This document shows positions 36,691 to 44,971 of a DNA stretch of 64,000 nucleotides, piece after piece. Numbering within the stretch: position 1 is the first letter of the stretch; the number at the start of each line of letters is the position of its first letter. The DNA lies in the NCBI RefSeq assembly GCF_900099695.1, contig NZ_FNCY01000011.1, positions 1 to 64,000 on the forward strand, read 5' to 3'. The DNA is from Propionivibrio dicarboxylicus. GTDB lineage: Bacteria > Pseudomonadota > Gammaproteobacteria > Burkholderiales > Rhodocyclaceae. The notes below the pieces were generated by a model. The model saw nothing but the letters and a program-made list of their open reading frames with translations, made no database searches and had not been told where the DNA came from. A program made the translations under genes and the position numbers.

Positions 36691-36719
36691 AAAACGCTGC
36701 CGTCATGACAACGGCAGCG
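36691..36719 (-). terminator. Intrinsic terminator between carbamate kinase and pucG
   Basis: On the minus strand CGCTGCCGT, a seven-base loop and ACGGCAGCG (plus-strand 36695-36703 and 36711-36719) are followed by TTTT. It lies 28 bases after the carbamate kinase stop and would cut or attenuate transcription into pucG. Confidence 0.75.
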
Positions 36720-36746
36720 CTCCCAGAATCACGTCCTCCGTGCCGG

Positions 36747-37685
36747 TCAGTCGGCACAGATCACCGTTCCACCACCCTCGGTGACGGCCTGGTAAGCGTT
36801 TTCCAGCGAGGTAATGATCGCCTCGCGTCCGGCGCCCGAGGTAACGAAGCGGATCGCCGCCTCGACCTTCGGCAACATCGAACCGGGAGCGAAATGCCCT
36901 TCCTCGATGTATTTCTGCGCCTCGCTGACGGTAATGCGCGACAGCCACTGCTGATTCGGCTTGCCGAAGTTGATGGCGACGCGCGGCACCGCCGTCAGGA
37001 CGATGAAGGTGTCGGCAGCGATGACGTCGGCGAGCTTCGCCGCCGCCTTGTCCTTGTCGATGACGACGTCGACGCTGTGCAGCAGGCCGTCCTCGCGATA
37101 GACCGGAATGCCGCCGCCACCGCAAGCGATGACGACGTCGCCGTTCTCCATCAGGCAGCGGATGGTGCCCTTCTCCTTGATGTCGATCGGATCGGGCGAC
37201 GGCACGACGCGACGGAAGCCGCGACCCGAATCCTCGACGAAGGTATAGCCCTTCTCCTTGGCGATGGCGTTCGCCGCCTCTTCCGTATAGAACAGCCCGA
37301 CCGGCTTGGTCGGCTTCTGGAAGGCCGGATCGTTACGATCGACGACCACCTGGGTAATCGCCGTCGACACGTGCGTCGTCATCCCGTTCGCGTAGAAGCT
37401 GTTCTGCAACGCGTTTTGCAGATGAAAGCCGATATAGCCCTGGCTCATCGCGCTGCACTCGGCGAACGGCATTGCCGACACGTTCTGGTTCTGGCCGTAG
37501 GCGAGTTCGAAGGCCAGGTTGATCATGCCGACCTGCGGACCGTTGCCATGCACGATGACAATGCTATAGCCATCCCTGACCAGGCTGACGATGTTGCCGG
37601 ACGCCGCCAGGACCGCATCCTTCTGCTCTTCCGGCGTGCTTCCCAGGGCGTTTCCGCCCAGCGCAATCACCAACTGCTTACCCAT
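36747..37685 (-). CDS. arcC: Carbamate kinase
   Basis: A 312-residue carbamate kinase with ALGGNALG, HGNGPQVG, ACGGGGIPV and DKDKAAAKLA motifs. It converts carbamoyl phosphate and ADP to ATP, CO2 and ammonia. In this cluster it is the counterpart of AllK of the enterobacterial allantoin pathway: it harvests the carbamoyl phosphate made by the oxamate transcarbamylase. ATG 37685 has GAGG nine bases upstream. It follows allE by 11 bases. No arginine deiminase genes are nearby, which argues against a role in arginine breakdown. Confidence 0.93.
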   Translation of the reverse strand: MGKQLVIALGGNALGSTPEEQKDAVLAASGNIVSLVRDGYSIVIVHGNGPQVGMINLAFELAYGQNQNVSAMPFAECSAMSQGYIGFHLQNALQNSFYANGMTTHVSTAITQVVVDRNDPAFQKPTKPVGLFYTEEAANAIAKEKGYTFVEDSGRGFRRVVPSPDPIDIKEKGTIRCLMENGDVVIACGGGGIPVYREDGLLHSVDVVIDKDKAAAKLADVIAADTFIVLTAVPRVAINFGKPNQQWLSRITVSEAQKYIEEGHFAPGSMLPKVEAAIRFVTSGAGREAIITSLENAYQAVTEGGGTVICAD

Positions 37686-37696
37686 GATAGTCGTCC

Positions 37697-38503
37697 TCAA
37701 CACGAAGGATCGGACAGCGCAACATCCCTGTTGCAGTCCTTGGAATACACATAGGCGAAATCTTCATCCCGCCCGACCGCGTAGCACGCCTGCGGGCAGT
37801 ACGCCCCCATGAAAATGTAATCTCCCTTCTGCACGGGGAACCACTGATTGTCGAGGTTGTACATGCCCTGGCCGCTCAGGCAATACGCGCCGTGCTCCTG
37901 CACATGCGTCTCGACGTATCCGTGCGAGGCGCCGGGCTTGAAGCAGAGGATATGGAAGTTGCAATCAAACGCCATATCCTTCGGCAGGAAGTCCTTGACG
38001 AGGACATCCTTCATGCCTTCGTACTCGGTCCACGGCATCGCCTCGGTATCGCCGACGACGATGTACGGCGTCGTCCCCTCAAGCGGAACATAGCGGCGCT
38101 TGTACAGGAAGGCGCGCGCCGGCACCCCGCTGCGGTTATGCAGGAACAGCTTGACGCCGGGCGGACAGTAAGCGAAGCCGCCGCGTGCCAGATCATGCAC
38201 CTGCTCGCCGGTACCGACGGAGAGCGCGCCCTCGATCACATAGATCAGCGTCTCTTCGCCGGGGGCGCCGAAGCCCTGCAGATTTCCGCCTTCCGGATAA
38301 ATGGTGAGGAGGTAATCGACAAAGCTCGCGCCCAGCTTGGGCGAGCCGAGAATCGTGATATCGCAATTCTCGAAGCCGGGAATCACGTTCCTGACCAGGC
38401 CGTCGGGCTCGAGCACTGCATAGCGGCCGGCCTTGATGACCGACCGGTTCTGCAGGAGACCGGCCCGATAGCCCAGGACATTGTTCTGGTAACCCACGAT
38501 CAT
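37697..38503 (-). CDS. allE: (S)-Ureidoglycine aminohydrolase AllE
   Basis: A 268-residue double-cupin protein, the right length for AllE. The C-terminal cupin carries the Mn-binding residues in SHGYVETHVQEHGAYCLSGQG. It hydrolyses (S)-ureidoglycine to (S)-ureidoglycolate and ammonia, the step after allantoate amidohydrolase. Its start overlaps the stop of the MFS gene (ATGA), and carbamate kinase follows closely. Confidence 0.92.
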   Translation of the reverse strand: MIVGYQNNVLGYRAGLLQNRSVIKAGRYAVLEPDGLVRNVIPGFENCDITILGSPKLGASFVDYLLTIYPEGGNLQGFGAPGEETLIYVIEGALSVGTGEQVHDLARGGFAYCPPGVKLFLHNRSGVPARAFLYKRRYVPLEGTTPYIVVGDTEAMPWTEYEGMKDVLVKDFLPKDMAFDCNFHILCFKPGASHGYVETHVQEHGAYCLSGQGMYNLDNQWFPVQKGDYIFMGAYCPQACYAVGRDEDFAYVYSKDCNRDVALSDPSC

Positions 38504-39765
38504 CCCGCCTTGGCTTGCTTTTTCTTGCCGGCGTTGGCGGCATAGAAGGTCACCGCGCCGATCAGCAGCAGGATCGCACCGAGGTAGAAGCCCCAGACGC
38601 CCGAGCCGGTGCGGTCGATGATGTAACCAGTCAGCGCCGGTGCGACGACCGACGAGGACATGCCGAAGAAGTTGAAGGTACCGAGCGTCGTCGCCATGTT
38701 CTTCTTGTCAGCCTGGTCGGAGACGTAGGAGATCAGCACCGGATCGACCGCCATCTTGCCGAGGAAACCGTAAAGCAGCAGGACGATGCCGAAGGTCGTC
38801 GTATCCGGCGCAAACATCGACACGCCGATCAGGACGAACGCGGAGATTTCCAGGAAGAGGATGACTTCGGCCTTCTTGTCGCGTTTCTTGTCCGACAGGT
38901 GCGCGAAGAACAGGGCGCCCGGCACCGCCGTCACCGCGATCATCGACACCACCAGACCGACCATGCCGCCCTTGATGCCGCGTTCGGCTTCGAGGAACTT
39001 CGGCAGCCAGGTGACGATCATGTAATACGCATAGCAGGTGGTGAAGTAGAGGAAGTAGCAGGTCACCAGCGAGAGGCGGAAGATCGAGCCCTTGGATTTC
39101 TCCTCGGTGACGACCGCTGCCTTGTTCGTTGCGGCGCCGGGCGCTTGCGCGACCTTGCTCGGCTCAACGATGGCGAAAGTGAACCAGAGGACGAGGAAGA
39201 CAAGCAGGCAGCCGGACACGACCACCATCGTCTGCCACGGCAGGCCCAGCGTCTTGACCACGTAGCTCGATCCGGTCATGCCGAGGATCATGCCGAGCGC
39301 CGAACCGCTATTGACGATCGCCGTCTGCAGTCCCTTCTTCTCGGCCGGCACATGTTGCGAGGTCAGCGAATAGGCGGAACCGTAATACGTACCGCAACCG
39401 ATACCGGCCATGACGGCGCCGAGATAGATCATCGAAATCGTATTGGCATAGGCAATGCTGAATACGCCGGCGGCAAAGATGCTGAAGCCGGGAATCAGGA
39501 CTTTCTTCTGGCCGAAGCGGTCGACCAGGAAGCCCGAGGGAATCTGCAAGGCCGTATAGCCGAAGAAATAGCAGGAGGCGATCAGGCCCATCGCGGCGTT
39601 GGTCTGCGGCCCGATCGTCGCCTGGATTTCGGGATAGATCGGCGAGAGCATGGCGCGGTAGATCCAGATGATCGTCCAGCCCATGCAGAACGTGAACACG
39701 AGCAACTTCCAGTAGTTGTCCGGATATGAAGCTCTCATTCCGTCTTTCAATGCAACGGTATTCAT
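38500..39765 (-). CDS. MFS transporter of the ureide cluster
   Basis: A 421-residue major-facilitator protein with 12 predicted helices and the loop motif GFLVDRFGQKKVL between helices 2 and 3. It resembles the anion:cation symporter/NNP-like branch of MFS uptake carriers. Between allC and allE in a tight operon, it is probably the allantoate or allantoin importer (inference). AAGGA lies five bases before the ATG; the stop overlaps the allE start by four bases. Confidence 0.87.
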   Translation of the reverse strand: MNTVALKDGMRASYPDNYWKLLVFTFCMGWTIIWIYRAMLSPIYPEIQATIGPQTNAAMGLIASCYFFGYTALQIPSGFLVDRFGQKKVLIPGFSIFAAGVFSIAYANTISMIYLGAVMAGIGCGTYYGSAYSLTSQHVPAEKKGLQTAIVNSGSALGMILGMTGSSYVVKTLGLPWQTMVVVSGCLLVFLVLWFTFAIVEPSKVAQAPGAATNKAAVVTEEKSKGSIFRLSLVTCYFLYFTTCYAYYMIVTWLPKFLEAERGIKGGMVGLVVSMIAVTAVPGALFFAHLSDKKRDKKAEVILFLEISAFVLIGVSMFAPDTTTFGIVLLLYGFLGKMAVDPVLISYVSDQADKKNMATTLGTFNFFGMSSSVVAPALTGYIIDRTGSGVWGFYLGAILLLIGAVTFYAANAGKKKQAKAG

Positions 39766-39780
39766 GAAAATCCTTTCAGA

Positions 39781-41001
39781 TCAGTAAGCCAGTTCATGGA
39801 GGGTGTAGGCCAGTGCCTTGATGCCTTCGCACAGGTCCTCGAGTTTCGTGTCTTCGGCCGGGTTGTGGCTGATGCCCTTGATGCTCGGCACGAAGATCAT
39901 TCCGGTCGGCACGCGCGGCGCGAAAATCTGCGAGTCGTGACCCGCGCCGCTGTGCATGACCTTGTAGTTGAGTTGCCGGGCGCGACAGACGCGCTCGATG
40001 ATGCTGACGACATTGGCGTCCATCGACACCGGCTTCTCGTTCATCCAGTTGTCGATCTCGATGTCGATGCCGGCCTTGGCCGCGATCGCCTTCATGTCGG
40101 CTTCGAGTTCGGCGGTGAATGCCTGCAGGAAGGCGGCGTCGGTATGGCGGCAGTCCATGGTGAACAGCGTCTCGCCCGGCACGACATTGACCGTGTTGGG
40201 CTTCGGCACCACTTTGCCGAAGGTGAGCACGAGCGGATCGCCGGCGGCCTTCGCCTTGTCGAGGCAGTGCACGACGATACGCGACAGGCATTCGACCGTG
40301 TCCTTGCGATAGCGCATCAGCGTCGTGCCGGCATGGTTCGCCTCGCCGCGCAAGGTGATGTTGTAACGCTTCTGGCCAACGATCGAATTGACGACGCCGA
40401 CGGTGACGTTTTCTTCTTCGAGGAAGTTGCCCTGCTCGATATGCAATTCGATAAAGGCGTCGAGATCGTCCTTGACCTTGCCGTCACCGAAGTCGAAGCC
40501 GCAGCCGCGCATCGCATCGACGAAGCCGACGCCCTGGCCGTCCTTCAGGTGGGTGACATCTTCCGGCCGGGCCAGGCCGAAAATGTTCTTGCTGCCCCAG
40601 AAGACATAGGGGAAGCGAGAACCTTCTTCCTCGGCCATCGAGATGATCTCGAGGCTCTTCTTCGGACGGCCGCAGGTTTCGAGCAGATGCTTGACGGCGA
40701 GATAGCCGCCGAAGATGCCCAGCTGGCCGTCGAGCTTGCCGCCGCGCACCACCGTGTCGACGTGCGAGCCGGTCGCGATCTTGCGCTCCGGAGATTCGCT
40801 GCCGACAAGGGTGCCGAACAGGTTGCCGACCGCGTCGAAGCGGCATTCCATGCCCAGCGACTCGAACTTCTCCTTGAGCGCCTTCTGCGCCGTGAGCCAG
40901 CTCGGCGAGTACAGCAGGCGCGTCGTGCCCGGCCCCGTCTCATCGCTGATCGACGACAGCCACTCCAGGGTCTGCCGTACTTCAGCTACTTCGATATTCA
41001 T
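39781..41001 (-). CDS. allC: Allantoate amidohydrolase
   Basis: A 406-residue M20/M28-type amidohydrolase. Metal-ligand motifs are GSHVDTV, MAEEEGSRF, the HIEQG stretch and SHNPAED, and the small-domain NHAGTT motif is typical of the AllC/ureidopropionase/carbamoylase group. It would hydrolyse allantoate to (S)-ureidoglycine, CO2 and ammonia. N-carbamoyl amino acid hydrolases are close relatives, but allE next door supports AllC. ATG 41001 has AGGAG five bases upstream. Confidence 0.9.
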   Translation of the reverse strand: MNIEVAEVRQTLEWLSSISDETGPGTTRLLYSPSWLTAQKALKEKFESLGMECRFDAVGNLFGTLVGSESPERKIATGSHVDTVVRGGKLDGQLGIFGGYLAVKHLLETCGRPKKSLEIISMAEEEGSRFPYVFWGSKNIFGLARPEDVTHLKDGQGVGFVDAMRGCGFDFGDGKVKDDLDAFIELHIEQGNFLEEENVTVGVVNSIVGQKRYNITLRGEANHAGTTLMRYRKDTVECLSRIVVHCLDKAKAAGDPLVLTFGKVVPKPNTVNVVPGETLFTMDCRHTDAAFLQAFTAELEADMKAIAAKAGIDIEIDNWMNEKPVSMDANVVSIIERVCRARQLNYKVMHSGAGHDSQIFAPRVPTGMIFVPSIKGISHNPAEDTKLEDLCEGIKALAYTLHELAY

Positions 41002-41031
41002 GCCCTCTCCTTTTTTGAACAATGCACAGCG

Positions 41032-41865
41032 CTAAAACGACCGGGTCAAAAACTTGAGCCCCAGAAAAAATCCAAACAGCGTATCCACGCCCGACGTGTG
41101 ACCGAATTGCGTCACCGCATCGACACACTGGCGTACCGCCCGCGCATCGCCGCCATCGATCAGCGCCGCGAGTGCGGCAAGATGCTCGGCGACATACCCC
41201 ATCAGCATCGCCTGGACATAGGCGACGCTGATCGCGGTGGTCGTCTTCGGCGTGACGCCCGCAGCCACGGCCCGATTCCAGTCGGCATAGCGGCCGAACA
41301 GCATCAGGGCGAAGGTGAAGCCGAGCAGAAGGTCGTCGCCGCTCGGCGTCAGCCCCTGCCCACGTCCGGCGAAATAGGCGACCACGCGACTGTTGGCGGC
41401 GAAATCGGCCTTGTCGGCCTCGCAGAGCAAGGCCAGGTGTTCGCGATCGGCGTCGCTGAATCCGTGTCCCACCTTGAGTCCGATCGAACGCTCCAGACCC
41501 AGCGCATCGAGCTGGCGATACACTTCCGAAGCGGCGATCGCGTCGATGCCGCAGGCCACGGCCGGCACGCTCAGATCGACGGTCGGCAGTTCGGCCAGGT
41601 CGATGCTCATCACAGCGTCATGACCATAGATGAACAGCTGCTGCGCCTTGAGAACGACGAGATCGCCAACCCGCACGCCGGCCAGCAGTTCGCGCAGGCG
41701 CGCCACCGGCAAGGCCAGGCCGAAAGCCGACAAGGGGGCATCGTCGCCGCCGACGTACAGCAGTTGCGTCGGAAATTCGATGTTGAAACCCCGGGCAAAA
41801 ACGCTATGCACCCGGCCGACCGTCTTCCGGTCGCCGCAGGTGTGCAGTAGCAGATTGCTTTTCAT
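41032..41865 (-). CDS. allH: DUF2877 protein, oxamate carbamoyltransferase subunit AllH
   Basis: A 277-residue DUF2877 protein related to E. coli YlbF. The signature GRGQGLTPSGDDLLLGF is clear. E. coli FdrA, YlbE and YlbF (AllF, AllG, AllH) together form oxamate carbamoyltransferase, which phosphorolyses oxalurate to oxamate and carbamoyl phosphate. Here it follows the fused FdrA-YlbE gene by 22 bases, so the complete enzyme is encoded. Residue-level role of AllH is not known to me. Confidence 0.88.
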   Translation of the reverse strand: MKSNLLLHTCGDRKTVGRVHSVFARGFNIEFPTQLLYVGGDDAPLSAFGLALPVARLRELLAGVRVGDLVVLKAQQLFIYGHDAVMSIDLAELPTVDLSVPAVACGIDAIAASEVYRQLDALGLERSIGLKVGHGFSDADREHLALLCEADKADFAANSRVVAYFAGRGQGLTPSGDDLLLGFTFALMLFGRYADWNRAVAAGVTPKTTTAISVAYVQAMLMGYVAEHLAALAALIDGGDARAVRQCVDAVTQFGHTSGVDTLFGFFLGLKFLTRSF

Positions 41866-41887
41866 GTCGGTTTCTCGCCCGTCGCGT

Positions 41888-44887
41888 TCAGTCGAAATCG
41901 ATGCCAAGCTTCTTGGCATAGGCCAGGATGGCCTTCTCGAAACAGGCGAGCGGCGCCCGCACCGTCCCCGCGCCGATCTGGCCGACGCCGGCCTGCTTGT
42001 GCGCGATGCCGGTATTGATCAGCGGCGTGATTCCCGTCGCCACCACCTTGCGCGCATCGATGCCGAGGCAGGTGCCCTTGAAGTCCCAGGTCGGAATGGT
42101 CCAGGTCGGGTTGTTGCCGATGCAGATCTCGCTCATCTCGTTGGAGACCCGCAAGGCATCGTGGAAGCCGCCGGCGCCGACAAAGCGCGTCACGCCCGGC
42201 GCCGCCACCATCGCCATGCCGCCGACACCGACCGTCTCGGTAATGGCGCTGTCGCCGATATCCGGATTCGCGTCGTCGGCGCTGTAGCCGGTGAAATACA
42301 AACCATTCGGCGTATTCACCGGCGCCGTGAACCACTCGTCGCCCATGCCGCTGATGCGCACGCCGAATTCGCGGCCATTGCGCGACATCGCCGTCACCAC
42401 CGTGCCGCGCGTCACCTTGCGCGCCGAATCCATGATCGACTTCGATACCGCCATCATGACATTCAGGAAGAACTGGTCGGTGTCGGCGAGGAAGCTGACG
42501 ACCTTGAGCTTTTCCTGCGCGTCGATGTCGAGCTGCATGACGAGCGGCGCCATTTCCTTGAGGAAGATGAGCGAGGCGGCGATATTACGCTGATGGAATT
42601 CGTCGCCCATGGTGATCGCCCGGGCGATCAGCACGTTGAGGTTGAGGCCGCCTTCCTTGCGCTGGAGCGCCTTCGACAGGACCGGGCCGAGCGAATCGCG
42701 CATCCACTTCAGGCGGTTCACCACATCGGCCGAGAAGGCGCCGAAGCGCAGCACCTTGCCGATGCCTTCGTTCATGATGCAGTAGGCGGTCGTGTCGTCG
42801 AGGCGGTTCTTGACGACCATCACCGGCATGTTGCCCGAGGTGATGCCGCCCATCGGGCCGACGGCGCCGACGTGATGACAGGGCGTGAACGACACGCCGC
42901 CGGTTTCGAGCAGTTTGCGCGCGCTGGCCTCGTCGTCCGCCCAACCTTCGAAGAGCACGGCACCGACGCAGGAACCCTGCATCGGGCCGGTCATGTTCTT
43001 GTACTCGATCGGCGGCCCGGCATGCAGCAGGGCGCGGCCGTTGAGGACCTCGATGACCGACTTCGCCGGCACGACGTCGACGAGGAAGGGCTGTCCCGAC
43101 TTGATCCGCTCGATGACGTCGCCATTGTCCGTGTCGATGACCGACATCCGCGAGAGGAAATTCAGCAGCTTGATCATCTTCTTGTTACCGCCGGCCGCCG
43201 GCTTCCAGTCGTACTGCACGGCGCGGCCGCCATAGGCGACGATCGATTCGGTGAAGCTCGGCAGGCCGATATTGACGATGCGCGGCTTGCTGTTGAGCAG
43301 ATCGACGACGGCATCGCTCGCCTTCGGCAGCGGCTTCTTCGCCGCCGGCGCCGCCTCGAAGCGCTTGTCCGCGTCGCCGAGGTCGACACCCTTCAGCTTC
43401 AGCGCCAGGCGGACCGCCCGCTCATTGCTCTCCTCGACCAGCACGCCGCAGGCTTTCAGCGTATCGATCGCGGCCTGGTAGCTCTGCGGATCCTGCTGCG
43501 TGCCACAGACGCTGGCGACGAAATGCAGCTCGCGGCCGCTGGCCCGGGCGCTCTCCTGCGCCGCGCGGATCGACGGCGCCAGGGCGCCGGCCATATCGGG
43601 GTGCGAACCATAACCGAGGACGCAATCCAGCACGATGACGCCGGTATCGGCATCGGCGGCGCACTCGCGAATCTTGTTGACGCGGACTTCCGGATCGATC
43701 ATCGGATGCGGCTTGCCCTGGGTATAGACGTCGTCGCCCAGATCGATCACCTGATAGCCGTTGGCATTGAGGATGTAGCCGGCTTCCTTGCCGAGTTTGC
43801 CGAGATCGAGCGCATCGGCGATCAGCATGGCGGCCTCGGCCGCCAGCGTTCCGCCCGAATACAGGCCCTTGACCGTCTTCCCGGACGCGAGCGACGCCTT
43901 GACTTCGTTCGCCAGCGGCTGCGTGTAATTGCACTTGATCTTGCTGCCGAAGGCGAGATCGACGGCGATCCGCGCGGTCTCCTCGAGCGTGTGGGCGAAA
44001 TGCACCTGTCCCTGGTGGTGATCCGGCTTCTCGCCGAGGAAGATCGCCACCACCGGCTTCGTCAGGCTATGCAGCAGTTCGACGATTTCGTCGCGGACCT
44101 TCTTTGCCGGCGGCTTCGAGATCACGACAATGACATCGGTCGGATCGTGCTCTTCGAGACCGACGATGGCGTCGCGCACGGTGATGGCACCGACCTCTTC
44201 GCTGAGATCGCGGCCACCGGTGCCAATGGCATGGACAACGCCGCCGCCGAGGCGGTCGATGATCGTCGTCACTTCCTGGATGCCGGTACCCGAGGCGCCG
44301 ACGATGCCGATATTGCCCGGACGGACGACGTTGGTGAATGCAACCGGAATTCCGCTGATGACGCCGGTACCGCAGTCGGGGCCCATCAGCATCACGCCCT
44401 TCTCATGCGCCAGACGCTTGAGGCGGACCTCGTCCTCGATCGAAATATTGTCGGTGAATGAAAAGACGTGCAGTCCCTTGTCGAGCGCCTTCTCGATCTC
44501 ATCGGCCGCATATTCGCCGGGGATCGAAAACAGCGCCAGATTCGCTTCCGGCATTTCCGCCAGGGCGGCGTCGATGCTCGTCACGCTCTTGGTACCGGTC
44601 GCCTGCTTCTTGACGGCGAGATCGTTGAGGAACTTCGCCGAGGCATCGAGCACGCGCTCGACAATCTTTTCGTCGCCAGCCTCGACGGCAATGATCATGT
44701 CATTGGGTGCAGCCGCCGCGCCTTCAGGCGTGAGCAAACCGCTGCCGTTGAGAATTTCCTTGTTGGCTTCGGTCCCCATCATGACGGAACACTTGACGAC
44801 TCCGTCGAGGGTATTGATGGCATTGGTCAACAGCATCAGGCTGATCGAATCCTGATAGCTATTCTTTTTGATGATCGTGTAAAGCAT
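41888..44887 (-). CDS. Fused oxamate carbamoyltransferase subunits FdrA (AllF) and YlbE (AllG, DUF1116)
   Basis: A 999-residue fusion. Residues about 1-505 are FdrA, an acyl-CoA synthetase-like protein with succinyl-CoA-synthetase features (SIPGEYAADEIEKAL, MGPDCGTGVISG, GIVGASGTGIQEVTTIIDRLGGG). A linker rich in Ala, Lys and Pro (about 506-525) leads to a DUF1116 domain (YlbE) through the end, with GPMQGSCVGAVLFEGWA and GAVGPMGGITSGNMP. In E. coli these are separate genes fdrA and ylbE. Start at ATG 44887 with GAGG upstream; an earlier frame start is unlikely. Together with AllH it should convert oxalurate and phosphate to oxamate and carbamoyl phosphate. Confidence 0.92.
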   Translation of the reverse strand: MLYTIIKKNSYQDSISLMLLTNAINTLDGVVKCSVMMGTEANKEILNGSGLLTPEGAAAAPNDMIIAVEAGDEKIVERVLDASAKFLNDLAVKKQATGTKSVTSIDAALAEMPEANLALFSIPGEYAADEIEKALDKGLHVFSFTDNISIEDEVRLKRLAHEKGVMLMGPDCGTGVISGIPVAFTNVVRPGNIGIVGASGTGIQEVTTIIDRLGGGVVHAIGTGGRDLSEEVGAITVRDAIVGLEEHDPTDVIVVISKPPAKKVRDEIVELLHSLTKPVVAIFLGEKPDHHQGQVHFAHTLEETARIAVDLAFGSKIKCNYTQPLANEVKASLASGKTVKGLYSGGTLAAEAAMLIADALDLGKLGKEAGYILNANGYQVIDLGDDVYTQGKPHPMIDPEVRVNKIRECAADADTGVIVLDCVLGYGSHPDMAGALAPSIRAAQESARASGRELHFVASVCGTQQDPQSYQAAIDTLKACGVLVEESNERAVRLALKLKGVDLGDADKRFEAAPAAKKPLPKASDAVVDLLNSKPRIVNIGLPSFTESIVAYGGRAVQYDWKPAAGGNKKMIKLLNFLSRMSVIDTDNGDVIERIKSGQPFLVDVVPAKSVIEVLNGRALLHAGPPIEYKNMTGPMQGSCVGAVLFEGWADDEASARKLLETGGVSFTPCHHVGAVGPMGGITSGNMPVMVVKNRLDDTTAYCIMNEGIGKVLRFGAFSADVVNRLKWMRDSLGPVLSKALQRKEGGLNLNVLIARAITMGDEFHQRNIAASLIFLKEMAPLVMQLDIDAQEKLKVVSFLADTDQFFLNVMMAVSKSIMDSARKVTRGTVVTAMSRNGREFGVRISGMGDEWFTAPVNTPNGLYFTGYSADDANPDIGDSAITETVGVGGMAMVAAPGVTRFVGAGGFHDALRVSNEMSEICIGNNPTWTIPTWDFKGTCLGIDARKVVATGITPLINTGIAHKQAGVGQIGAGTVRAPLACFEKAILAYAKKLGIDFD

Positions 44888-44971
44888 CTCCGCCTCTAAA
44901 AAAATGGGCAAGCCGCACCCCTGCCACGCGCTGCGCGGCACTCTCGAAAAACGTCGGTTAAAACGGAAAAA

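Noticed and set aside
39796-44461. Long plus-strand frames opposite allC, allH and the fused transferase
   Set aside because: The products are Arg/Asp/His-rich without domains, and the opposite strand carries well-recognised genes.
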